Source: Acidimicrobiales bacterium (GTDB lineage Bacteria; Actinomycetota; Acidimicrobiia; Acidimicrobiales; Poriferisodalaceae). From it: DNA of 14,878 nt. The notes below the pieces were generated by a model. It made no database searches, was not told the DNA's origin, and worked only from the letters and a program-made list of their open reading frames with translations. Shown here piece by piece: positions 6,464 through 12,468 of the stretch. Location: assembly GCA_020439485.1 (NCBI GenBank), contig JAGQSP010000217.1, forward strand, positions 1 through 14,878, written 5' to 3'. The translations under genes and the position numbers were made by a program. Every line of letters starts with the position of its first letter. Position 1 is the stretch's first letter.

Positions 6464-7600
6464 ATGTCCACCCCCTCCACCACCGCTGAGTCGGCGCGTC
6501 CAGCCCGCTCGCTTCTCGCGGTCCGTCTGGCCGTCGCCACCGTGGCCGTGGTGATCCTCGCCGCTGCCTGTGGCGGTGGCGGCGACGATTCGTCCTCGAC
6601 GACCGTGGTCGTCGACGACACCCAAGCCACCACCACATCCACCACGGTGGCACCGCCAACCACCACGACTTCGACCTCGACCACCACCACCGAAGCGCCT
6701 GCGCCTGCATCGTTGCCGCTAACAGGTCAGGCGGTCGGTGACGAGGCAATCGCCCTGCGCCCGGCGTTGGCGGTGAAGATCGACAACGTTTCGGCGGCCA
6801 GGCCCCAGGCCGGTATCAACCAGGCCGACATTGTCTACGAGGAGCGTGTCGAAGGTGGCCTCACCCGGCTTCTCGCCGTGTTCCACAGCACCGACGCCCC
6901 CGACCTGGGGCCGGTTCGTTCGGCGCGTTCGACCGACGTTCCATTGCTGACACCGCTCAATCAGCCGCTGTTCGCGTGGTCGGGTGCCAACGAGGCCTTC
7001 GCCAACCTCATCCGCTCCGTGGCCATTCGCGACGTGGGGTTCGAGGCCCAGCCATCGGCCTACGAGCGTCGAGCGGGCCGAAGGGCCCCCAGCAACCTCT
7101 TCACGTCCACCGACGCCCTTTGGTCTTTGACCCCGGTCGAGGGTGACATGTCTCCCCACGCCGCCTTCAGCTACAGGGCTGACGGCGATCCAGAGCCCGT
7201 CGGCGAGGCGGCGTCTGGTGTGGCGGTCAACTATCGCGGCACGACCGCAACCCACACCTGGTCGCCCGAGGTTTCGGGCTGGGTTCGCGAGCAGAACGAT
7301 TCGCCCCATGTCGACACAGACGGCGTGCAGGTGGCCCCGGAGAACGTCATCGTCCAGTTCGTTCAGTACCGCGCCTCGGGCCAGGTCGACTCGGCCGGCT
7401 CAGAGGTGCCCGAAGCCGAGCTGGTGGGCTCCGGCGATGTCTGGGTCTTGATGAACGGGCTGGTCGTGGAAGGCACATGGTCGAAATCGAACGTGACCTC
7501 GCCCACCGTGTACCTCGACGCCGACGGCAGCGAGATCTTGCTGACACCGGGCTCGACCTGGGTTCTGTTGGCCGAGCCCGGAAGGGCAGAGCTGCTCTGA
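6464..7600 (+). CDS. DUF3048 (YerB-like) lipoprotein
   Basis: A 378-residue predicted lipoprotein. A hydrophobic signal (about 17-35) ends in ILAAAC with lipidation cysteine C36, followed by a Gly/Asp/Ser stretch and a Thr-rich linker (about 44-76) that would span the wall. The DUF3048 domain then starts: RPALAVKIDNVSAARPQAGI (99-118), ADIVYEERVEGGLTR (121-135), and DLGPVRSARSTDV (147-159) are the family signature. The C-terminal part (about 290-378) is the second DUF3048 half, with VIVQFVQYR and a terminal GSTWVLLAEP. The biochemical role of the family (Bacillus YerB) is not established to my knowledge; an envelope role is inferred from the lipobox. The Thr-rich linker is a plausible O-mannosylation target. 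The gene is the last before a strong terminator. Confidence 0.9.
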   Translation: MSTPSTTAESARPARSLLAVRLAVATVAVVILAAACGGGGDDSSSTTVVVDDTQATTTSTTVAPPTTTTSTSTTTTEAPAPASLPLTGQAVGDEAIALRPALAVKIDNVSAARPQAGINQADIVYEERVEGGLTRLLAVFHSTDAPDLGPVRSARSTDVPLLTPLNQPLFAWSGANEAFANLIRSVAIRDVGFEAQPSAYERRAGRRAPSNLFTSTDALWSLTPVEGDMSPHAAFSYRADGDPEPVGEAASGVAVNYRGTTATHTWSPEVSGWVREQNDSPHVDTDGVQVAPENVIVQFVQYRASGQVDSAGSEVPEAELVGSGDVWVLMNGLVVEGTWSKSNVTSPTVYLDADGSEILLTPGSTWVLLAEPGRAELL

Positions 7601-7606
7601 CACCTG

Positions 7607-7636
7607 AAGGCCGGCGAGTTTTTGTGCCGGCCTTTT
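7607..7636 (+). terminator. Rho-independent terminator after DUF3048 gene
   Basis: A perfect 9-bp stem, AAGGCCGGC (7607-7615) with GCCGGCCTT (7626-7634), encloses a 10-nt loop and runs into TTTT (7633-7636). It starts 7 bp after the DUF3048 stop codon and closes the pimA-side transcription unit. Confidence 0.85.
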
Positions 7637-7682
7637 GAACCGTTCCGGGTTGGTGGTGCGTATTCAGTGGCACACGACACCT

Positions 7683-7689
7683 GGAGGGG
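7683..7689 (+). promoter_or_regulatory. Shine-Dalgarno GGAGGGG for cupredoxin lipoprotein gene
   Basis: GGAGGGG ends 3 nt before ATG 7693; the effective GGAGG core gives a spacing of 5 nt. The leader between the terminator and this site (7637-7682) must hold the promoter. I see no TAGnnT box there, only a weak CGTATT, so the promoter may be read by an alternative sigma factor. Confidence 0.6.
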
Positions 7690-7692
7690 ACG

Positions 7693-8514
7693 ATGTCAGT
7701 ATCGAACAGGGGCCTGGCCATTGGCTTTGCAGCCGTGCTGCTGTTGGGGGCATGTGGAGACTCGGCCGAGTCCGGAGATACGGCCGATGCGGATGTGCCG
7801 ACGACCACACAGGCCACCGCCGACGACTCACAAGCTGGTGACGGGCCACCGATGGCGCCGGCCGAACTGTCGGTGTCGGACCAGGTGTCTGACGGAGTAC
7901 ACGTCGTCATCGACTCGGTGACGCTGCCAGCAGACGGTTATGTGGTGATCCACGCCGACGGGGGTGGATCACCAGGCGCAGTCATCGGCCACTCCGACCT
8001 GCTGCCCGCCGGTGAATCGGTGGAAGTCCAGATCCATCTCGACTCGCCGCTCACCGAATCGGGCACCGTCTTCCCGATGGCACACATCGACGTGGACGGC
8101 GACGGCGTGTACGAGTTCAACCCACCCGATGACACAACAGACGGGCCGGCGCTCACCTCCGATGGAGCGGTGGCCGTGCTGCCTGTCGACATCGAAGTCG
8201 ACGCCGATCTGGACATGCACGGTGGCGACGACGCGGGCGATGGCTCGGCCGCCGAACCTCAGTCTGGGTCTGCCGAGATCGTCATTGCCGGTTTCAGCTT
8301 CAGCGGACCCATCACCGTCACCGCCGGAACGACGGTAACCATCACCAACGACGACACGGCCGATCACACCTGGACCTCGACCACGGGAGCCTTCGATTCG
8401 GGCACGTTGGGCCCTGGTGAGACGTTCGAGTTCACCTTCGACACGCCCGGCGATTACGAATTCTTCTGCGCGATCCACCCGGGAATGACCGGAATGGTCA
8501 CCGTGGTGCCGTGA
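7693..8514 (+). CDS. Cupredoxin (plastocyanin-like) lipoprotein with DUF7282-like domain
   Basis: A 273-residue predicted copper lipoprotein. The signal ends in LLLGAC with lipidation cysteine C21, then an acidic/Thr linker to about residue 56. Residues 57-165 resemble DUF7282 repeats of archaeal and actinobacterial surface proteins (VVIDSVTLPADGYVVIHADG, then VPMAHIDVDGDGVYEF-like text). An Asp-rich linker with DLDMHGGDD (172-180) leads to a C-terminal cupredoxin domain (about 193-273). Type 1 copper ligands are all visible: H225 in DHTW, then C259-x2-H262-x2-M265 in FCAIHPGM. It is likely an extracytoplasmic electron carrier or copper-binding protein. It lies 31 bp before an ECF sigma gene in the same direction, so the three genes may be one unit. 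The copper fold is firm; the redox partner is unknown. Confidence 0.88.
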   Translation: MSVSNRGLAIGFAAVLLLGACGDSAESGDTADADVPTTTQATADDSQAGDGPPMAPAELSVSDQVSDGVHVVIDSVTLPADGYVVIHADGGGSPGAVIGHSDLLPAGESVEVQIHLDSPLTESGTVFPMAHIDVDGDGVYEFNPPDDTTDGPALTSDGAVAVLPVDIEVDADLDMHGGDDAGDGSAAEPQSGSAEIVIAGFSFSGPITVTAGTTVTITNDDTADHTWTSTTGAFDSGTLGPGETFEFTFDTPGDYEFFCAIHPGMTGMVTVVP

Positions 8515-8545
8515 CCCGACCTGCAGCTAGACCCGAGACGACGAG

Positions 8546-9061
8546 GTGAGTACAGATAGCGCCCAGAGCATCATCACTCAGCTCAGCAGGGATCATTCAG
8601 AGGCACTGCTGAGCTGGGCCAAGGGCCGTTTTGCCGATCAGCGCGACGCCGAGGAGGTTGTGGCCGACACCCTCGTCAAGGCGTGGAAAGCGATCGACCG
8701 CTTCGACCCTCAGCAGGGTTCTCAGCGTGCGTGGTTGTTCGCCATCGCCAAGAACGCGGCGGCCGATCACCATCGCAGGTCGCGACGGCACCTCCACTCG
8801 GTGCCCGTGGCCGAACCCGACATGGGATCGCGGTCAGACACCGAAATCGATCGGCTGGTCGAGACATCCCATGTGCTCGACGCTCTGCGGTCGCTGTCTG
8901 CCGAACATCGATCGGCCGTGCTCGACGCCTACTTGGGCGGGCTGACGACGTCACAGATCGCAAGCAACCAGCAAATACCGACGGGTACGGCGAAGTCGAG
9001 GCTGTACTACGCGCTGAAGGCGATGCGAAGCCACCTGGAAGAGCGAGGAGTTGTCAGATGA
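8546..9061 (+). CDS. ECF RNA polymerase sigma factor
   Basis: A 171-residue extracytoplasmic-function sigma-70 factor. Region 2 spans about 20-82, with DAEEVVADTLVKAWKAIDRF (-10 recognition and core binding) and RAWLFAIAKNAAADHHRR. Region 4 spans about 112-165, with LSAEHRSAVLDAYLGGLTTS (117-136) and a helix-turn-helix that continues QIASNQQIPTGTAKSRLYYA. No extra C-terminal domain is present. The GTG at 8546 begins the conserved region with a normal N-terminus; a TAGACC sequence at 8528-8533 is a weak -10 candidate. The stop overlaps the start of the anti-sigma gene (ATGA), the usual arrangement for a sigma factor and its cognate inhibitor. Which ECF group it belongs to cannot be settled by eye. 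The signal is probably extracytoplasmic, given the membrane anti-sigma factor. Confidence 0.93.
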   Translation: MSTDSAQSIITQLSRDHSEALLSWAKGRFADQRDAEEVVADTLVKAWKAIDRFDPQQGSQRAWLFAIAKNAAADHHRRSRRHLHSVPVAEPDMGSRSDTEIDRLVETSHVLDALRSLSAEHRSAVLDAYLGGLTTSQIASNQQIPTGTAKSRLYYALKAMRSHLEERGVVR

Positions 9062-9720
9062 CGTCTCGACACAGCGCCGACGACCAGTTTCGCGAGTGGT
9101 CGGGGGCCTACGTACTCGGTGCCCTCGAACCCGACGAGCGTGCGATGTTCGAACGGCACCTCGGCGACTGCGCCGGGTGCCGGGCAGATGTCGCAGCGTT
9201 CGCCGCGCTTCCCGGGCTGTTGGCCAGGGTCGACAGCGATTCGGTCTCTGGAACGTTCGCCCAAGACCGAATCGCCGATATGGCGATTGCAGGCGCCCGG
9301 TCTGAGTACGCAGGCGCGTTGCGCTCGGCACAGCGCTGGCGGGTGCTGGCGATTGCAGCATGTTCGGTGGCGGCGGTTCTGGGCTTGGCCACGTGGAGGG
9401 TATCGAGGCCCTCCGATGCCCCTGCGCCGGCCGCGGTCGAACTCGCCTTTGTTTCCGATGCGACCGGACGCGTCGCCATCGAGGACAAGGCGTGGGGTAC
9501 CAGCATCGAACTCGAACTGAGCGACCTGCCCTGGCGCGACCAGTACCAGCTGTGGACCGTCGCTCAGAACGGAGGTTGGAGCCTGGCGGCCTCATGGGGT
9601 CCGACCGCCGCGGGAGCAGCCAGGCTCACCGGCGCTGCATCGGTCGGTGCCGCGACCCTCGACCGGGTGGTCATCACGTCGTCCGACCGTGATGACATCG
9701 TGCTGGATGCCCAGGCCTGA
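9058..9720 (+). CDS. Zinc-finger membrane anti-sigma factor (RskA-type)
   Basis: A 220-residue anti-sigma factor. The N-terminal cytoplasmic domain has WSGAYVLGALEPDERAMFER followed by the ZAS zinc motif H34-x3-C38-x2-C41, which holds the ECF sigma factor inactive. A single membrane helix lies at about 95-113, and the outer C-terminal domain (about 125-220) has the RskA pattern LPWRDQYQLWTVAQNGGWSL (157-176). The ATG at 9058 overlaps the sigma stop codon and has a good GAGGAG site at 9045-9050 with a 7-nt spacer, so translation is coupled. The frame stays open far upstream through the sigma gene, but that part is an out-of-frame read-through. Release of the sigma factor by regulated proteolysis is expected for this family; no protease gene is adjacent, though the M48-like protein nearby is inactive. 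Confidence 0.92.
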   Translation: MTSRHSADDQFREWSGAYVLGALEPDERAMFERHLGDCAGCRADVAAFAALPGLLARVDSDSVSGTFAQDRIADMAIAGARSEYAGALRSAQRWRVLAIAACSVAAVLGLATWRVSRPSDAPAPAAVELAFVSDATGRVAIEDKAWGTSIELELSDLPWRDQYQLWTVAQNGGWSLAASWGPTAAGAARLTGAASVGAATLDRVVITSSDRDDIVLDAQA

Positions 9721-9740
9721 TCGCCCGCGATCACCTGGGC
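9709..9740. terminator. Two-way hairpin at convergent gene ends
   Basis: GCCCAGG (9709-9715) pairs with CCTGGGC (9734-9740), and inside it GATCGC (9719-9724) pairs with GCGATC (9727-9732), with a small asymmetric bulge between the two helices. The structure covers both stop codons of the converging genes (9718-9720 plus, 9731-9733 minus). There is no T-tract on either side, so it may end or protect both transcripts without being a classical intrinsic terminator. Confidence 0.45.
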
Positions 9741-10417
9741 TCTTCGTCGATGCTGTGGCGGGGGCCGTTCGACCACCAAGCGTCCACCCTCGAGCGGTGG
9801 TCGTCGGAGCGGAACTCGACCTTCACGCCCGGCGATTCGGGCTCGATCTTGGCGGTGAACCCTGGGTTGGCGACCGCCCACATGACCGTCACTTGGCTGG
9901 GCGACACGGATATCGCCGTCGAACCGCCAATCAGGTTGAACGTCAGCACCTGCGCGGCCTGCGTGGTCGTGGTGGCCTGCGTGGTCGTCGTGGTGACCTG
10001 GGTTGTCGCTGCCGGCGTTGTTGTGGTGGTCGCCTGCGACGTGGACGTCGTGGCCTGGGTGGTGGACGTCGTGCCCTGGCTGGTGGGCGTTGTGCCCTGG
10101 CTGGTGGGCGTTGTGGCCTGGGTTGTCGCCGACTCGGGTTGGGTGGTCGTGCTGGGAGCCGAAGTGTCTGTTTCGACTTCCACGATCGACGTTACGACCA
10201 CCACTTCGTCGAGTCCCGACGGGGTTATCGACAGGGGCGAAGCTGCGGCAGTGCCGGGCGTCTGGCCCGAGGTGGCCAGCAAGACGTTGGCGGTGGGAAT
10301 CGGATCGCCCAGTTCGTCATCGACGATTGAGACACCTGCCCATGCCACGGACACGGCGGCGCCGCTGCCGACGAGCCACAGAAGTGCGAATCCAGCGGAT
10401 TTGATCATGTTCTGCAT
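9731..10417 (-). CDS. Thr-rich repeat surface protein, divergent from two-component system
   Basis: A 228-residue predicted exported protein with no family that I recognise. A hydrophobic segment at about 8-32 (FALLWLVGSGAAVSVAWAGV) could be a signal anchor or an uncleaved signal peptide; there is no lipobox. Residues 33-88 are moderately ordered (VVVVTSIVEVET). Residues 89-155 are almost only Thr, Ser, Gln and Ala, built on a 7-residue TTxTSQx repeat. A C-terminal domain (about 157-215) has strands FNLIGGSTAISVSP, VTVMWAVANPGFTAKIEPES and VKVEFRSDDHRSRVDAWW. The protein could be O-mannosylated and span the wall, with the C-terminal domain displayed. ATG 10417 is chosen (ATG 10408 also possible), as the longer frame runs antisense through the response regulator gene. 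GAGGA at 10431-10435 is 13 nt away, so the ribosome site is weak. It may be a target of, or accessory to, the adjacent two-component system. Confidence 0.7.
   Translation of the reverse strand: MQNMIKSAGFALLWLVGSGAAVSVAWAGVSIVDDELGDPIPTANVLLATSGQTPGTAAASPLSITPSGLDEVVVVTSIVEVETDTSAPSTTTQPESATTQATTPTSQGTTPTSQGTTSTTQATTSTSQATTTTTPAATTQVTTTTTQATTTTQAAQVLTFNLIGGSTAISVSPSQVTVMWAVANPGFTAKIEPESPGVKVEFRSDDHRSRVDAWWSNGPRHSIDEEPR
10029..10112 (-). repeat. 21-bp tandem repeats coding for the TTxTSQx array
   Basis: Four consecutive 21-bp units (10029-10049, 10050-10070, 10071-10091, 10092-10112). The last two are identical base for base, the others diverged. A degenerate unit follows at 10113-10133. Each unit keeps the frame and encodes seven residues, so copy number can change without frameshift. 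Confidence 0.85.
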
Positions 10418-10452
10418 TGTGAAGGGTGCATCCTCATGCGCCGGTTTAGCGA

Positions 10453-10474
10453 ACCCTAAATGGACCCTAAAGGG
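10453..10474. promoter_or_regulatory. 11-bp-period direct repeat, candidate OmpR-family operator
   Basis: ACCCTAAA occurs at 10453-10460 and again at 10464-10471, exactly 11 bp apart. Tandem sites on one face of the helix with 11-bp period are typical for OmpR/PhoB-family regulators, and such a regulator is encoded 37 bp away. The repeat is centred about 49 bp upstream of the predicted regulator start and 45 bp upstream of the divergent gene. An alternative reading: on the minus strand each unit reads TTTAGGGT and so contains TAGGGT, the -10 type seen at 1700, so one copy may be the -10 box of the minus-strand gene. Confidence 0.5.
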
Positions 10475-10498
10475 CACGCGGGACGGGGTTCGATCTCG

Positions 10499-10504
10499 TA
10501 GCTT
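10499..10504 (+). promoter_or_regulatory. -10 element TAGCTT for leaderless response regulator gene
   Basis: TAGCTT ends exactly 6 nt before ATG 10511, the ideal leaderless spacing. There is no TTGACA-like -35 at the right distance (10476-10481 is ACGCGG), which would fit dependence on an activator bound at the upstream direct repeat. Confidence 0.55.
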
Positions 10505-10510
10505 CGCACC

Positions 10511-11200
10511 ATGGCATCGGTTTTTGTGGTCGAAGACGACCATCAAATCAGAGGATTGGCAGTGAGGGCGCTGGCTGCGGCTGGTCATGTGGTCAGGGCC
10601 GAGTCCTCGGCCATGGCCGCCCTGCAGGGCATTGTCGACAGCGCCCCAGATGTGGTCGTGCTCGACCTCGGCCTGCCGGACATAGACGGAAGCGACCTGT
10701 TGCTGATGCTCAGGGCGGTTTCTGAGGTGCCGGTCATCATCGCCACCGCCCGCGATGACGAGAACGAGATCGTCCGTCTGCTTGACGCCGGCGCCGACGA
10801 GTACGTCGTGAAGCCATACTCTGGCCCTCAGCTCGAGGCCCGGGTTCGGGCGCTGCTGCGACGAGCGACCATGACAGGCCAGTCGCGCCTCATCGAAGTG
10901 GGCGGCATACGTATGGATCTCAGGGCCAGAACTGCTGAGGTCGACGGTCAGCAGGTGACGTTCAACCGCAAGGAGTTCGACCTGCTGGCGTATCTGGCCG
11001 AGAACGCAGGGTCGGTGGTGACCCGCGAGGATCTGTATGCCCATGTTTGGCGCGAGCCATATGGCGGCGCCGACAAGACCATCGATGTACACCTCTCGTG
11101 GGTGCGTCGGAAGCTGGGCGAGTCCGCTGCCTCCCCCCGCTACCTCCACACCGTCAGAGGGGTCGGTGTGAAGCTCGTCGACCCGGGCGACCAGACGTGA
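10511..11200 (+). CDS. OmpR/PhoB-family response regulator
   Basis: A 229-residue DNA-binding response regulator. The receiver domain (about 3-115) has the acidic pair E8-D9-D10 (FVVEDD), phosphoacceptor D52 in VVVLDLGLPDIDG, switch Thr79 in IIATA, and K101 in VVKPY. The C-terminal winged helix (about 130-225) has FNRKEFDLLAYLAENAGSVV, REDLYAHVW, and the recognition-helix region KTIDVHLSWVRRKLGE, ending with RTVRGVGVKL-like RYLHTVRGVGVKL. The ATG at 10511 is set by the preceding -10 box. The stop overlaps the GTG of the kinase gene (GTGA), so the pair is translationally coupled. The regulon is unknown; the direct repeat at 10453-10474 is the nearest candidate target, implying autoregulation and control of the divergent Thr-rich protein gene. 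Confidence 0.95.
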   Translation: MASVFVVEDDHQIRGLAVRALAAAGHVVRAESSAMAALQGIVDSAPDVVVLDLGLPDIDGSDLLLMLRAVSEVPVIIATARDDENEIVRLLDAGADEYVVKPYSGPQLEARVRALLRRATMTGQSRLIEVGGIRMDLRARTAEVDGQQVTFNRKEFDLLAYLAENAGSVVTREDLYAHVWREPYGGADKTIDVHLSWVRRKLGESAASPRYLHTVRGVGVKLVDPGDQT

Positions 11201-12468
11201 GGCGGCGCCTGATACTGGTTTTCATGGCGGTGTCGACGATGGTGGTCACCGCCTTCATAGTTCCGCTCGGGTTCCTGGTCAGGCACACGGCCGAAGATCG
11301 CGCCATCGACGCGGCCCGCTCGGAGGTGTCGGCGGTGGTACCCGTGCTGGCCGCTGGCGCCACCCGCGAGCAGGTGCAGTCGGCGGTGGGTGCGACCAGG
11401 GCCGGGGCCGAAGGGCGCTTGGCGGTTCTGACCCCCACCGACTGGTTCATCGGCGAGCCGTTCGCCCTCAGTGCTGCGGTTCAGTCGGCGCGCACCGAAG
11501 CGTCGTCATCTCTGGCCGAGACCGAAGGCGGCGTCGAGATGGTGGCGGCGGTGATCACCGGTGCCGAGATGGCCGCAGTGGTCAGGGTCTTCGTCCCTGA
11601 CGAGGAGCTCTACCGAGGCCAGTGGCGAGCCTGGCTGGCCCTGCTGGGAGTGGGCGTGGCCCTTGTGGCCATCTCCGTTGTAGTCGCCGATCGTTTGGCG
11701 GCCTCGGTTGTGCGCCCCACCCAGGCGCTGGCCGGTGCTGCCCGCCGGCTCGGCGAGGGCGACCTGGGTGCAAGCGTCGAGCCTGAGGGCCCAGACGAGC
11801 TGGTCGAGCTGGGCACGGCGTTCAACGACCTCGGCTACCAGGTGTCGTCGATGTTGGCTCGGGAGCGAGAGTTGGTCGCCGAGTTGTCGCATCGCCTCCG
11901 AACGCCGCTGACCAAGCTGAAGATGCGCGTTGATCAAGTCGGCGACGTGGCCCTGGCCGGGCAGCTTCGCGACGACGTCGATGGGGTCACCCGCGAGGTC
12001 AATGCGATCATCTCCGAGGCGCGTGGCCTGCTCGACCGAGACCGGCGCTGCGATGCCACAGCGGTTGTCCGCGAGCGGGCCCTCTATTGGCAGGTTCTGG
12101 CCGAAGACCTCGAGCGACCTTGGAAACTGGTCGAGCCGGGCTCGTCGGCTTTTGTCGCGCTGACCGAGTCTGAGCTGTCCGCGGCTCTGAACGTGCTGCT
12201 CGAGAACGTATTCAGCCACACTCCCGACGGCGCAGCGGTCGAGGTGGGGGCCGTGGTCGATGGCGCTCGGGTTCGTATCTACGTCGCCGACGGCGGATCG
12301 GGGTTCGACTCCAGCTCGATCGAGCGCGGCGTATCTGGCGGCGGTTCCACCGGGCTGGGCCTCGACATTGCTCGCAAGCTGGCCGTCGACGCGGGCGGCG
12401 ATTTCGCTGTGTCTCCCAGCTCGCTCGGCGGTTCAGAGGTGAGCCTCGACCTGCCCCTCCGGAGCTGA
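11197..12468 (+). CDS. Membrane sensor histidine kinase
   Basis: A 423-residue histidine kinase partner of the response regulator. TM1 is at about 5-27, an extracytoplasmic sensor of about 115 residues follows (28-143), then TM2 (144-166) and a HAMP domain (about 168-220, with RPTQALAGAARRLGEGDL). The HisKA H-box is VAELSHRLRTPLTKLKMRVD with phospho-accepting H232. In the ATPase domain the N-box is LNVLLENVFSHTP (N337), G1 is DGGSGFD (365-371; the usual N is G), and G2 is GSTGLGLDIARKLA. All catalytic boxes are present. The GTG start at 11197 overlaps the regulator stop by 4 nt; the frame is open further upstream but only inside the regulator gene. The 3' end overlaps the convergent kinase gene by 36 bp. 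The sensor region matches no ligand-binding domain that I can name. Confidence 0.93.
   Translation: MRRRLILVFMAVSTMVVTAFIVPLGFLVRHTAEDRAIDAARSEVSAVVPVLAAGATREQVQSAVGATRAGAEGRLAVLTPTDWFIGEPFALSAAVQSARTEASSSLAETEGGVEMVAAVITGAEMAAVVRVFVPDEELYRGQWRAWLALLGVGVALVAISVVVADRLAASVVRPTQALAGAARRLGEGDLGASVEPEGPDELVELGTAFNDLGYQVSSMLARERELVAELSHRLRTPLTKLKMRVDQVGDVALAGQLRDDVDGVTREVNAIISEARGLLDRDRRCDATAVVRERALYWQVLAEDLERPWKLVEPGSSAFVALTESELSAALNVLLENVFSHTPDGAAVEVGAVVDGARVRIYVADGGSGFDSSSIERGVSGGGSTGLGLDIARKLAVDAGGDFAVSPSSLGGSEVSLDLPLRS

Noticed and set aside
5733..6749. A 338-codon minus-strand open frame across the M48-like and DUF3048 genes
   Set aside because: It is the shadow of high-GC codon bias: Arg/Gly/Trp-rich translation, crosses two real genes and their intergenic hairpin.
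8683..9057. N-terminal extension of the anti-sigma gene to an upstream start
   Set aside because: It would lie wholly within the sigma gene in another phase; ATG 9058 has a good ribosome site and the typical ATGA overlap.
9954..10130. GTGGTC/GTGGCC-rich plus-strand stretch that looks like a DNA repeat array or CRISPR-like element
   Set aside because: There are no spacers; it is the reverse complement of Thr/Ser/Gln codons in the minus-strand protein.
10418..11149. Long minus-strand open frame continuing upstream of the Thr-rich protein gene, antisense to the response regulator
   Set aside because: The opposite strand encodes a textbook OmpR-family regulator; the antisense translation has no recognisable motifs and no ribosome site, and a signal-like N-terminus begins only at 10417.
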